Source: Vibrio splendidus (GTDB taxonomy: Bacteria; Pseudomonadota; Gammaproteobacteria; Enterobacterales; Vibrionaceae). Taken from it: a stretch of 64,000 nucleotides of DNA. Below are positions 25,017 to 34,221 of this stretch, piece by piece; position 1 is the first letter of the stretch, and every line of letters begins with the position of its first letter. The position numbers and the translations under genes were made by a program. The notes beneath the pieces are model-generated. The model worked only from the letters and a program-made list of their open reading frames with translations, was not told the origin of the DNA and did no database searches. The stretch spans positions 1,178,001-1,242,000 of the forward strand of contig NZ_LNRF01000001.1 in the NCBI RefSeq assembly GCF_001557875.1. Reading direction: 5' to 3'.

Positions 25017-26471
25017 TTAAGTGTGATCTTGACCTGACACCTTTGCAAGCGCTTCTGGGTATCCGCGTTCTTTGGTCAAATCTATCGCTCTGTTTTCAAT
25101 ATCATTTAGATTAAGTGACATTGTCACTGAGTGCGTATCTTCAATAGATACCGCCTCTGATACATCAAACCATTGCTCAGCAACTTTTTGCGCCGCCTCT
25201 AACGTTGAAGACGCTTTTACTACTTCAAGTCGAGCATAGCGGTCACCACAGAATGAGACGTCTGAAGCTCTTAAGCTAGGATCGGTTCCCGGAATCTGTT
25301 GAGCACCGAACAAAGGCTTGCCGCCCACCTGTGCAGAGAGAAAACTTGGAATGAACTGAGACATATGCTTTATTGCAGCACGAGTTCTTAATTCAAGCTG
25401 CTCTTCACTCCAACCCGATACGATTTTCTTAAGAAGCTTCGAAGGTAACTGTGGCTGTGACGAGTCTGTTGATGAAGAAACAAGACCGCCCTCAAACAGA
25501 GTAATCCCTTCTGTCATACCATGAAGTTGGAACACACCATCAGCATACGGCGTTAATTGGGCCATGCCTTGCGGTGTGCCTCTAGGACCATGGAAGATAA
25601 CCTCTGGCCACTCTTCCTTACATTGTTGTGAATATGGCCACTCTGTAACGTATGCAGCTTTAAACTCAACAAGTCTTTGCTGCTTTGAGCCAACAAAGTC
25701 GTCCACGATGCCCGTTTCAAAGCCGCTGGCATTGATCAAGTAATCGGTCGTTAGTTGGCAACTTTGGTTTTCGGCGTCTGTATAAGTCAAAGTCCAAGCT
25801 TGTCCTGTCGACTCAACAGATTGTAATCGGCTGTTGGTTAACACAGTACAGTTTTCTTGTTGCCCCAAAGAGAGTTGAGCGGTTGCAGATAAGCGGAATA
25901 CGCTCCAACCATACTCTTGAACCATAGCAACAGGATACTTAAGGGTTTCTAAATCGGTATGTTTGGCAAAAGGAATACACCAATCATCAAGCGATGTGGG
26001 TTTCAGAGGCTGTGTTTTCGCAGAAAGCGCTAATAAATCTTGTTTGCTGTATAGCTTGTAATACTCTTCCGGATCACCAAGCACTTGGTTGCTTTTATCT
26101 TGTTTAACAAGCTCGGCATAAGCGTTCTTGATTATCTTAAGGCGAGGAAGTAGATCCAACGGTTCTCCACCATCACTGTGCGGAACCGCGATGATTGTAG
26201 GACGAATATTGATCGTATGAGGGAACAAGCGGACGGTATCAATTGACTGTGTGAGCAATTGAAGGCACTGCTCTACAGAAATATCTCGATACAAATTACC
26301 GCCAGCATGCAGGTGGCAAATTGGTGGACCATTAACCAAACTCGGCCCTTTTTCCAAGATAGTGACCTTAAAACCCAACTCACTAAAGTGAATCGCGCTA
26401 GTGGTTCCGGCAATACCACCACCAACAATGGCAATAGAAGGTTGATTTGTATCCGTTTTGTTGTGGTTCAT
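25017..26471 (-). CDS. FAD-dependent oxidoreductase (DAO type)
   Basis: A 484-aa protein from ATG 26471 (MNHNKTDTNQPSIAIVGGGIAGTTSA), which puts the dinucleotide-binding GxGxxG at residues 17-22. The open frame continues 45 codons further but with non-conserved-looking sequence. It has an FAD-binding N-terminus with E at the end of the second strand (TILEKG), a NASGFETG segment near 240 and a C-terminal SFCGDRYARLEVVKASS. No signal peptide. The substrate is not evident; I recognise the fold, not the reaction. An exact matS site lies within the coding sequence. Confidence 0.78.
   Translation of the reverse strand: MNHNKTDTNQPSIAIVGGGIAGTTSAIHFSELGFKVTILEKGPSLVNGPPICHLHAGGNLYRDISVEQCLQLLTQSIDTVRLFPHTINIRPTIIAVPHSDGGEPLDLLPRLKIIKNAYAELVKQDKSNQVLGDPEEYYKLYSKQDLLALSAKTQPLKPTSLDDWCIPFAKHTDLETLKYPVAMVQEYGWSVFRLSATAQLSLGQQENCTVLTNSRLQSVESTGQAWTLTYTDAENQSCQLTTDYLINASGFETGIVDDFVGSKQQRLVEFKAAYVTEWPYSQQCKEEWPEVIFHGPRGTPQGMAQLTPYADGVFQLHGMTEGITLFEGGLVSSSTDSSQPQLPSKLLKKIVSGWSEEQLELRTRAAIKHMSQFIPSFLSAQVGGKPLFGAQQIPGTDPSLRASDVSFCGDRYARLEVVKASSTLEAAQKVAEQWFDVSEAVSIEDTHSVTMSLNLNDIENRAIDLTKERGYPEALAKVSGQDHT
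25115..25127. other. matS site (MatP binding), exact match
   Basis: GTGACATTGTCAC fits GTGACRNYGTCAC at all 13 positions. It is embedded in the FAD oxidoreductase gene, about 19 kb from dif. MatP binding to matS organises the Ter macrodomain. The identical 13-mer recurs at 28970. Confidence 0.8.
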
Positions 26472-27003
26472 CGTGTTCTGTAGAATAAGATTAACTGCCG
26501 CTATTCTACTTTTGTTCTGAGATGAATTAAAACACATTTTTATCAAGGTCTTAGATAGGCGGGATTTAATATCTATGTAAAAAACATAAATAATCTCTTG
26601 ACTCAATAACTCCAGATAGAGTTTTAAAGGTTATTCTAACAGTCAAATTTGTCCTAAGTGACGCCACATAAAGGCTGCCTCAGTACTCTTAAAACATAGA
26701 GGTTAACTTATCCCTAAAGTTATCCACCGTTTTTGTGGATAACTGTTGATAACGTTCTTGCTAAGTTGCGCAAACCCTTTATTTACAGGGACTAACCGCA
26801 GTTCATTAAATCGGCATTATTGCGCAATTAGTTTTAAAAAATGCTAAAAAGAGTGGAATATAAGGTGCGATATTTTTTACTTATGCTACGCATTGGTCAA
26901 ATAAAAAACGGTCTAAAGAGACGCCTTGTAAATAGTGCATGACTAAATACAAATAATCTCACTTTTAAACCGTTTTAAGCATTTGGTTAGATCACGCTAA
27001 CGA
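26472..27003. other. 532-bp intergenic stretch with a DnaA-box hairpin
   Basis: It lies between the oxidoreductase start and the ABC permease stop, both on the minus strand. At 26719-26743, GTTATCCA and TGGATAAC form an 8-bp inverted repeat. The right arm contains an exact DnaA box (TTATCCACA on the minus strand, 26734-26742) and the left arm an 8-of-9 box (TTATCCACC, 26720-26728). A longer AAAACGGT/ACCGTTTT pair flanks 26906-26981. No gene is visible. Confidence 0.5.
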
Positions 27004-29442
27004 CTAACCAAAATCCTTGTTTACTGGTGCCAACAAACGTTTGATTAAGCTATTCACTACCGCGGCCAATGTAATGAACGTTAGCACGGGTAGCGCTATC
27101 CACAACATCGGGTGAAGTGAAGGTTGTAACTCAAAGCCAAAGTTCATAACGCCTGCAACGCTAAGTTCAGAGCCAAACGCTGCAATTGAGCCTGCGACTA
27201 ACGCCATTAACCCGTACTCACACCAAATAGTATTGAGAATTCGCTTCTTACTCGCGCCTAACGTTCGGTACAAGCGTATCTCTTGTTGTCTTTGAGATAA
27301 GCTCAATCGCAATAGAGTGAAGATAAGCAACAGCCCCGCCACCACACCTAACGCCGCAAGTACGGTTATCGACCAAACAATCTGTTTGAGCAACTCTTGG
27401 ATCTTGCTACCCATCTTTCGAATATCCATCAAACTCACGGTTGGGTGATTTCGAGAGAGTTCGTTGAGCATTTGATTGTGTTGCTCTTCTAATCTAAAGC
27501 TCACTAGCCAAGTAGAAGGAATAGAGCTCAACACGTCTGGCGTAAAGATGAAATAGAAGTTCGGCTTCATTTCACGCCATTCTACTTTACGGATGCTGTT
27601 AACCTTGGCTGATACATTTTGACTGTTGATGGTAAAAGTAAGTTCATCTCCAATTTTCAGACCTAGCTGTTCAGCCACGTCAGATTCAACAGATACGCCC
27701 TGCTCTTGCGTCCATTTGCCTTCAAGCACTTCATTGTACTCGGGCAAGCTATCTCCCCATGTGAAGTTGATTTCGCGACTTAGAGCATCAGTTCGCTCTG
27801 ATGTGTCGCTATACTCAGATGCTTCGACACTATTGATAGTCGTCAATCGTCCACGAATGATTGGGAATGCTTGAGTACGTTCGACTTCATTTTCATCAAT
27901 GGTGGCAAGGTAACTGTCCTTTTCATAACTAGCGATGTTCAGTGCAAACGCATTGGGCGCGTTCTCAGGTAAGGTTTGTTGCCAATCTGACAGTAGATCG
28001 CTTCTCACCAACCAAATGATAGACAACAGCATCAGCGAAAGCGCCAAAGAGCCAAATTGAATCCCCGTTGCTAATGGTGTGCGATTAATTCGGCTTAATG
28101 CCAAACGCATAGATGTCGTTGTCGGCAGCTTGCCAACTAAACGCAGAACAAACGTACTGATAATCGCGAGCACTAAGAACAGGCAAGCGATACCCGCTAG
28201 AACTATCCATACCAATAGATTGTCGCCATACATCAGCATCATTGGAATAACAGGTACTAGTAACAATAGGTATTTCTTGTAGCTTTCATTTGACTGGTGA
28301 CTTGATTGAATAACGCTGATTGCTGATGTATTGACCAAGCCAACCAGCGGGATACCAAGAGCAGGAACACCAATTAAGATGCTTGATAAAATCGCCAAGA
28401 TAGCAGGTTCAATACCATAACTAGGAAGTGGCGTTGGCAATAAGTCGGCCAGAGGTATACGAAGCAAAAACTCGAGTCCGATACCGATGGCAATTCCCAA
28501 TACTGCACCGATAACCACTAACAGAGATACCTGTACTGACAACCATTTAACAATCCACTGCTTGCTTGCTCCCAAACTCTTAAGCATCGCGATGGTTTTA
28601 CGACGACTCGCAACATAATGTTGGCATGTGAGTACCAAAGTGGTCGCAGCCATGATCACAACGATAGCAACGGTTAACGAAAGATATTGAGTCGTGCTTT
28701 CGAACATGTCGTTGGTGCGACTGGCTGAATCTTGAGTACGCCAGCGATCGCTTGGTGTTAATTCTATGCTCTCTTGCGCGGCTTTCAGTTTTGTATCATC
28801 ACCATTTAGAAACAGCCTAAAACTAACACGACTGCCCGGTTGAATCGCTCCCGTGGCATCGATATCACTTGTATGAATCAGCACGGCTGGCATTTGTTGG
28901 AATGGGTTAAAGCTCAAGCCTGGTTCTTGTGTGATTCGCCCAGTTATCGTTAAATCGGCATCGCCAATAGTGACATTGTCACCAATTTCAACCTCTAACT
29001 GTGCGAATATTCGCTCGTCTAACCAAAGTTCACCCGGCTTAACATGGTTACTGGATGCTTTGTCAGCACCCTCTAAGATCATCTCACCGCGTAATGGGTA
29101 ATTACTTTCAACCGCTTTCACCGTCACTAACTGCATCGAGTTGTCACTGAATGCCATGGTTGAAAAACGAGTCAACTGAGAGCTTTCTAATTGCTCAACT
29201 TTAGTGAGGTCTAATAAGGATTGTGGAACTGGGTTTGCTGAGATAAACACGCTATCGGCAGTAAGCGCATCTTTGCCCTGCTTAACAATTACCTGTTCCA
29301 TACGTTCGGCCAACGCCGATAATGCAAATACACAAGCAATAATAAGCGTTAAAGCGATTGAAACTGGCCACAACTGACCGTGTCGAATCTCTTCGATACT
29401 CCATGAAAGCAAGCGTTTGTTCAGTCCGTTTGATGAATTCAA
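27004..29442 (-). CDS. ybbP: ABC transporter permease, YbbP/FtsX type
   Basis: An 812-aa protein with an N-terminal transmembrane helix (about 25-45), a large periplasmic MacB-like core domain, two FtsX permease blocks (about 255-370 with LTCQHYVASRRKTIAMLKSLGASKQWIVKW, and 685-800 with RLSLSQRQQEIRLYRTLGASKKRILNT) and about ten helices. With the adjacent ATPase it forms a mechanotransmission-type transporter of the YbbAP family; the substrate is unproven, though the constant link to tesA suggests lipid or ester handling. It follows the ATPase gene by 1 nt. An exact matS site lies inside. Confidence 0.9.
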   Translation of the reverse strand: MNSSNGLNKRLLSWSIEEIRHGQLWPVSIALTLIIACVFALSALAERMEQVIVKQGKDALTADSVFISANPVPQSLLDLTKVEQLESSQLTRFSTMAFSDNSMQLVTVKAVESNYPLRGEMILEGADKASSNHVKPGELWLDERIFAQLEVEIGDNVTIGDADLTITGRITQEPGLSFNPFQQMPAVLIHTSDIDATGAIQPGSRVSFRLFLNGDDTKLKAAQESIELTPSDRWRTQDSASRTNDMFESTTQYLSLTVAIVVIMAATTLVLTCQHYVASRRKTIAMLKSLGASKQWIVKWLSVQVSLLVVIGAVLGIAIGIGLEFLLRIPLADLLPTPLPSYGIEPAILAILSSILIGVPALGIPLVGLVNTSAISVIQSSHQSNESYKKYLLLLVPVIPMMLMYGDNLLVWIVLAGIACLFLVLAIISTFVLRLVGKLPTTTSMRLALSRINRTPLATGIQFGSLALSLMLLSIIWLVRSDLLSDWQQTLPENAPNAFALNIASYEKDSYLATIDENEVERTQAFPIIRGRLTTINSVEASEYSDTSERTDALSREINFTWGDSLPEYNEVLEGKWTQEQGVSVESDVAEQLGLKIGDELTFTINSQNVSAKVNSIRKVEWREMKPNFYFIFTPDVLSSIPSTWLVSFRLEEQHNQMLNELSRNHPTVSLMDIRKMGSKIQELLKQIVWSITVLAALGVVAGLLLIFTLLRLSLSQRQQEIRLYRTLGASKKRILNTIWCEYGLMALVAGSIAAFGSELSVAGVMNFGFELQPSLHPMLWIALPVLTFITLAAVVNSLIKRLLAPVNKDFG
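28970..28982. other. matS site (MatP binding), exact match
   Basis: GTGACATTGTCAC, identical to the site at 25115 and a 13-of-13 match to the matS consensus. It lies within the YbbP-like permease gene, 3.86 kb from the first site and about 22.8 kb from dif. Confidence 0.8.
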
Positions 29443-29443
29443 T

Positions 29444-30118
29444 TTAGACTTCCTCTATCTGACCGACATGCATCTTAAGTGTTCTTTGGCAACGTTGTGC
29501 AAGCTTAGGATCGTGTGTCACTAATACTAATGTGGTGCCGTGAGAAGAGTTCAGCTCAAATAATAGTTCAACGATTTTTGCTGCGGTTTGTTGGTCTAAG
29601 TTACCGGTTGGTTCGTCAGCAAACAGGATTTTCGGCTTGATCATGAACGCACGAGCCAAAGCAACACGTTGTTGTTCTCCACCTGATAACTGGGATGGTA
29701 GATGATCGAGCCTGTCTTTTAAGCCTACTGATTCAAGCAGAGCAGACGCACGTTCGATATCTTCGTCTTCTCCTTTCAACAAACAAGGCAGCGTGACATT
29801 TTGTAGCGCAGAAAGGCTTGGAATTAATAAGAAGCTTTGAAATACAAACCCGACCGACTCACTTCGGATTTTCGCCCTAGCTTCGTCATCAAGCTGTGAA
29901 AGTGACTGCCCTAGTAAACTGATTTCGCCATTCGTTGGTACATCAAGTCCTGCAAGCAACGTCATTAGGGTCGATTTACCTGCACCAGACGTGCCGACAA
30001 TCGCGACAGTTTCGCCTTCGCGAATATCAATATCAACATGCTCTAGGATTGTTAAATGTTCTTGATTAGTAGACACTGTCTTCGAAACGGATTCGGCTTT
30101 AATGATGGATGTATGCAT
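29444..30118 (-). CDS. ybbA: ABC transporter ATPase, YbbA type
   Basis: A 224-aa LolD/MacB-class ATPase: Walker A GTSGAGKST (about 43-51), Q-loop VFQSFLL, signature LSGGEQQR, Walker B ILFADEPT and the switch His in LVTHD. It pairs with the YbbP permease 1 nt downstream. Its start codon shares bases with the divergent tesA start (CATG at 30116-30119), so its promoter must lie inside tesA coding sequence. Order and divergence match the ybbAP-tesA locus of enterobacteria. Confidence 0.93.
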   Translation of the reverse strand: MHTSIIKAESVSKTVSTNQEHLTILEHVDIDIREGETVAIVGTSGAGKSTLMTLLAGLDVPTNGEISLLGQSLSQLDDEARAKIRSESVGFVFQSFLLIPSLSALQNVTLPCLLKGEDEDIERASALLESVGLKDRLDHLPSQLSGGEQQRVALARAFMIKPKILFADEPTGNLDQQTAAKIVELLFELNSSHGTTLVLVTHDPKLAQRCQRTLKMHVGQIEEV

Positions 30119-30734
30119 GACTCGACTAATTTCCTTTTTATTCTTTATTTTATTTTCAACCGCTTCTTTGGCTCAAGATACCGAGTTAGATTCTAAGTTA
30201 CTGGTCCTTGGTGATAGCTTGAGTGCTGGTTACAACATGGACATCAAACAGAGTTGGCCAAGTTTATTACCAGGCGCGTTAGCAAAGCATGACAAAACGG
30301 TAACCGTAGTTAACGGAAGTATTTCTGGTGACACAACTGGCAATGGTTTAGCTCGCCTACCACAACTGCTTGAAGAACACGCTCCAGACACCGTTCTTAT
30401 TGAACTTGGTGCGAATGATGGACTTCGTGGATTCCCACCTAAGCTGATGTCTGCGAATCTTGATCAAATCATTGAGCAGATAAAAGCTGCGGGCGCGAAA
30501 CCTATAATGATGCAGATTAAAATCCCACCGAATTACGGAAAGCGTTACAACCAGCAATTTGAATACGTTTTTGCAGCGCTTGCTGATCAACAAAACGTGC
30601 CACTTTTGCCGTTTTTCCTAGAGCATATCATCCTTAAACCTGAGTGGATGATGAACGATGGACTGCATCCAAAACCAGAAGCTCAACCTTGGATTGCTGA
30701 ATTCGTCGCCGAAGAATTATATCAGTATCTTTAA
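30117..30734 (+). CDS. tesA: TesA-type SGNH lysophospholipase/thioesterase
   Basis: A 205-aa protein from ATG 30117, which gives signal peptide MTRLISFLFFILFSTASLAQ; in-frame ATGs at 30102 and 30105 add only a few residues. SGNH blocks: GDSLSAGYN (nucleophile Ser), NGSISGDTT (Gly), GANDGLRG (Asn) and the catalytic dyad D-x-x-H in DGLHPKP. It acts on acyl esters and thioesters in the periplasm. Divergent from ybbA with overlapping start codons. Confidence 0.93.
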   Translation: MTRLISFLFFILFSTASLAQDTELDSKLLVLGDSLSAGYNMDIKQSWPSLLPGALAKHDKTVTVVNGSISGDTTGNGLARLPQLLEEHAPDTVLIELGANDGLRGFPPKLMSANLDQIIEQIKAAGAKPIMMQIKIPPNYGKRYNQQFEYVFAALADQQNVPLLPFFLEHIILKPEWMMNDGLHPKPEAQPWIAEFVAEELYQYL

Positions 30735-30815
30735 GTTTTAATGGTCTAGCTCAATAAATTTTACACAGCTTTACGTTAGCCTGAGTGCATATCACCGTTA
30801 ACTGTAAGGTTATTT

Positions 30816-32015
30816 ATGCTGATCGAACCTGTTATCAAGGGTGTGGTAGCCAAAAGCGCTCACCCTCTTGGCTGTCAAGAAGCCGTAAAGCAACAAATCA
30901 AGTTTGTTAAGAGTGCGCCGCAAATCAAAGATGGCCCTAAACGAGTACTGATTATCGGCGCTTCCTCAGGCTTTGGCCTTGCCGCTCGTGTTGCCCTTAC
31001 CTTTGGCGGCGCAAAAGCTGACACTATAGGCGTCTCATTCGAGCGCGCTCCAAACGAAAAATCCCTAGGTAGTGCCGGTTGGTACAACAATATCTACTTC
31101 AAGAAAGAAGCCGAACGAGAGCAGCGAACTGCTATCAACATCGTTGGCGACGCATTTTCTCAAGAAACACGCTCACAAGTTGTAGAAGCCATTGAAACCT
31201 ACTTTGAAGGTGAAGTGGATCTGATTATTTATAGCTTAGCTGCGGGTGTGCGACCGAAACCTGATTCTGATGAATTTTGGCGCTCTGCGATTAAGCCTAT
31301 TGGGGAAAGCGTAACCGGTGCAACTATTTCGCTGGAACACGACAACTGGGTGACCAACACTCTTGATGCCGCGACGGAAGAAGAAGCCGAAAGCACACTC
31401 AAAGTGATGGGCGGCGAAGATTGGGAACAATGGATAGATGAACTCATCAACGCTGAATCTATTGCACCAGGCTGTAAGACAATCGCGTTTTCATATGTTG
31501 GTCCAGAAGTCACGCACCCTATTTACTTAGATGGTACGCTGGGGCGCGCTAAGATTGACCTTCATCAAACAAGCCACGCACTTAACCTAGAGTTAGCAAA
31601 CTTTGATGGCAACGCTTACGCTACGGTCTGTAAAGCCCTAGTCACTAAAGCGAGCGTTTTCATCCCGGGACTCAGCCCGTACCTACTTGCTTTGTATAAA
31701 GTGATGAAAGAGAAAGAGACCCACGAAGGTTGTATCCAGCAAATGCAGCGTCTGTTTAGCAGCAAACTTTATGGTCAATCAAAAGTACCGCTTGATGGCG
31801 AGCGATTGATTCGTATGGATGATTGGGAACTAGACCCAGAAACCCAAGCGCACGTAACTGAGCTATTAGAAAAGATGGATGAAAACAACTTCCAAACTTT
31901 AGGCGATTACCAAGGGTTTAAAGAGGAATTTCTGCAATTAAATGGGTTTGCTCAACCATCGGTAGACTATAGCCAGAAACTTAATACAGAAGATTTTATA
32001 AAGTTAAAGCCTTAA
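30816..32015 (+). CDS. fabV: Trans-2-enoyl-ACP reductase FabV
   Basis: A 399-aa protein. NADH-binding IGASSGFGLAAR at about 48-59, and the catalytic Y-x8-K motif at Y237...K246 (YLDGTLGRAK), characteristic of FabV and longer than the FabI spacing. It catalyses the last reduction of the fatty-acid elongation cycle. FabV was first characterised in V. cholerae and is naturally insensitive to triclosan. Single gene with its own terminator. The identification is secure by length and motifs. Confidence 0.96.
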   Translation: MLIEPVIKGVVAKSAHPLGCQEAVKQQIKFVKSAPQIKDGPKRVLIIGASSGFGLAARVALTFGGAKADTIGVSFERAPNEKSLGSAGWYNNIYFKKEAEREQRTAINIVGDAFSQETRSQVVEAIETYFEGEVDLIIYSLAAGVRPKPDSDEFWRSAIKPIGESVTGATISLEHDNWVTNTLDAATEEEAESTLKVMGGEDWEQWIDELINAESIAPGCKTIAFSYVGPEVTHPIYLDGTLGRAKIDLHQTSHALNLELANFDGNAYATVCKALVTKASVFIPGLSPYLLALYKVMKEKETHEGCIQQMQRLFSSKLYGQSKVPLDGERLIRMDDWELDPETQAHVTELLEKMDENNFQTLGDYQGFKEEFLQLNGFAQPSVDYSQKLNTEDFIKLKP

Positions 32016-32057
32016 TCGAAACTTATCTCATTACTGAGACCCGGATTCACATTTGAA

Positions 32058-32085
32058 AACCTCTGCAAAATTGCGGAGGTTTTTT
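32058..32085 (+). terminator. Terminator after fabV
   Basis: Ten-pair stem AACCTCTGCA/TGCGGAGGTT (one G-U pair) with a 4-nt loop, then TTTT. Confidence 0.85.
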
Positions 32086-32193
32086 CGTGCAACATTTCTT
32101 ATACTTACTAAACGTAAGGTTCATAGTTTATTTGGTTCATCATAATTAACACAGGATGTGTTGATGCATTTAGCATAATTGACTCGGAGTCAT

Positions 32194-34101
32194 ATGAAGA
32201 AAATAAAAACGATAGACTTAGATATTCCAGACGATATGGAGTCCGGTTGGCAGAACATTGTTGACCTCTTAGCTCAAATCACTCAAGTGCCTGCCGCACT
32301 CATCATGCGTGTTCACGCCAACTATATTGAAGTGTTCTCAACCAGTCGCAGTAAAAGCAACCCATACAACAAAGGCGATTCTGAAACCTTAGGCAATGGG
32401 CTTTATTGTGAAACGGTGATGGAGTCTCAACAACAACTTGTTGTGCCCAATGCCCTCGCTGATCCTGACTGGGAAAATAACCCTGACATCAAACTAGGCT
32501 TAGTCTCTTACTGTGGTATACCACTACTTTGGCCTAACGGTGAATTGTTCGGTACCATTTGTATCTTGGATTCGAAAGAGAATCACTACACACCAACCTA
32601 TATTAAGCTTTTGGAAAGCTTTCGTACCTCAATAGAATCTCAGCTTAAAACCCTGTTTCAGCATGCTAAGCTCACTCAAATGAATAGAGACTTAAAAAAC
32701 CGTGTTTACACTCGGACTAAAGACCTTGCGAGTCTTAATTATTCATTAAATCAAGAGATTGATAAGCGAAAAGCAGCAGAGCAAAAGATTAATTTCCAAA
32801 AGAATCACGATCTCGGTACGGGCTTTTTAAACCGAAACGCATTTGAATCCCGCTTAAACCACAAGCTACTGTCACAGAGAAGGCTGACAGACAGCTCGTT
32901 TGCCGTCGTTCATATTGGTTTTACAAACGGTAGACGCATTCAGGCTCGATACGGCTATAACGCGTTAGATCAAGTGCTTGTTGAATACCGAAAACGCATC
33001 GACAGTATTTCTGATATCGATGTATTAACTGCACGCCCTACTTCGGTTGACCTCGTGCTGGCGTTTAGCGTTAAAGATTTGCACCAGCGCTTAGAAGAAC
33101 TTTGCCAGACTCTCGTTAAAGTTGGTCATTCAGAATTCGACATCGAAAGTGACAAAGTGCATTTGCACGCGTTTATTGGGATTGCAATTACGAACGACGA
33201 AGATGACGCGGAAAGCATTCTGCAGAAATCTTCTGAAGCGATGTTAGCGTGTAAAGATTCAGGACAAAAATTCGCTTACTACTCTCAATCCCATACCGAA
33301 GAGCAAACCCACATTAATAAGATCGAAGGCTATTTACTTCAAGCCGTTCGTAATGATGACCTTATGCTCTACTTTCAACCCAAAGTTTGCCCGTTGACGC
33401 ATCGCTGGGTGGGTGCAGAAGCTTTGCTTCGTTGGCGACATCCTGTTTTGGGCGACATCTCTAACGAAACCCTGATACATATGGCTGAGCAAAACGGTTT
33501 GATTTTCGAAGTGGGTAGCTTTGTTCTACGTAATGCGATTGAAAAAGCCAAAGAGTGGTCCGAATACGTCGACGATTTCAAAATGGCCGTGAATGTATCT
33601 GCGATTCAACTCAAGAACGTACACTTTGCGGAACAAGTGGTTCACCTACTCGAAACCTACCACTTAGAGCCTAGCTTCTTAGAGCTTGAGGTCACGGAAA
33701 GCGGCCTTATTGCAGATGAAGTTGTCGCTAAGAACACCTTGGAATCATTGCACGACACTGGAGTTACATTGTCACTTGATGACTTTGGGACAGGCTACGC
33801 CTCTTTCAGTTACCTGAAGAAATTTCCGTTCGATACCATTAAAATTGACAAGAGCTTCATTGATCAAATGCTTAACTCTCAAGAAGACTCGGAAATTGTT
33901 CGTTCTATTGTCCAAATTGCCAAAAAGCTCGACCTAAAAGTAACCATTGAAGGCATAGAATCGGAAGTTCAGGAGCAATTTATTATCAATGAAGGCTGCG
34001 ATGTGGGCCAAGGTTACCTTTACGGAAGGCCAATGCCGAGCCAAGAATTCGAACACAGCTTAATCAATCAAAACTATTTGGGGACGACTCGTTACGCTTA
34101 A
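32194..34101 (+). CDS. GAF, degenerate GGDEF and EAL protein (c-di-GMP phosphodiesterase)
   Basis: A 635-aa cytoplasmic protein from ATG 32194, preceded by GGAG at 6-nt spacing; a TTG 15 nt upstream is less likely. GAF domain at about 10-155 (GNGLYCETVMES, YCGIPLLWPNGELFGTICILD), a coiled coil at about 160-205, then a GGDEF-like domain whose motif is lost (RPTSVDLVL). The EAL domain spans about 375-630, with E409-A-L (GAEALLRWRHP), NVSAIQL, LDDFGTGYAS, IKIDKSFI and IEGIES intact, so phosphodiesterase activity is likely. The GAF domain probably senses a small ligand or redox state. Confidence 0.9.
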   Translation: MKKIKTIDLDIPDDMESGWQNIVDLLAQITQVPAALIMRVHANYIEVFSTSRSKSNPYNKGDSETLGNGLYCETVMESQQQLVVPNALADPDWENNPDIKLGLVSYCGIPLLWPNGELFGTICILDSKENHYTPTYIKLLESFRTSIESQLKTLFQHAKLTQMNRDLKNRVYTRTKDLASLNYSLNQEIDKRKAAEQKINFQKNHDLGTGFLNRNAFESRLNHKLLSQRRLTDSSFAVVHIGFTNGRRIQARYGYNALDQVLVEYRKRIDSISDIDVLTARPTSVDLVLAFSVKDLHQRLEELCQTLVKVGHSEFDIESDKVHLHAFIGIAITNDEDDAESILQKSSEAMLACKDSGQKFAYYSQSHTEEQTHINKIEGYLLQAVRNDDLMLYFQPKVCPLTHRWVGAEALLRWRHPVLGDISNETLIHMAEQNGLIFEVGSFVLRNAIEKAKEWSEYVDDFKMAVNVSAIQLKNVHFAEQVVHLLETYHLEPSFLELEVTESGLIADEVVAKNTLESLHDTGVTLSLDDFGTGYASFSYLKKFPFDTIKIDKSFIDQMLNSQEDSEIVRSIVQIAKKLDLKVTIEGIESEVQEQFIINEGCDVGQGYLYGRPMPSQEFEHSLINQNYLGTTRYA

Positions 34102-34152
34102 AGCGAAAAAGAGCAGTTAGTTTTGGATTTAGGTCTACTTTCTCTTTACTCT

Positions 34153-34192
34153 AAAGGTGGTGATTTTTATAATCGCCGCCTTTCTGTTTTTA
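34153..34192 (+). terminator. Terminator after the EAL gene
   Basis: Stem AAAGGTGGTGATT/AATCGCCGCCTTT (two G-U pairs) with a 5-nt loop, followed by CTGTTTTT. Confidence 0.7.
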
Positions 34193-34221
34193 TCTTTCCC
34201 CTTATATAGGCATTCCTCGTT

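Noticed and set aside
26719..26743. Replication origin suggested by DnaA boxes
   Set aside because: Only one exact and one near-exact box, with no iterons, rctB, parAB or AT-rich unwinding cluster, and the region lies by dif and matS.
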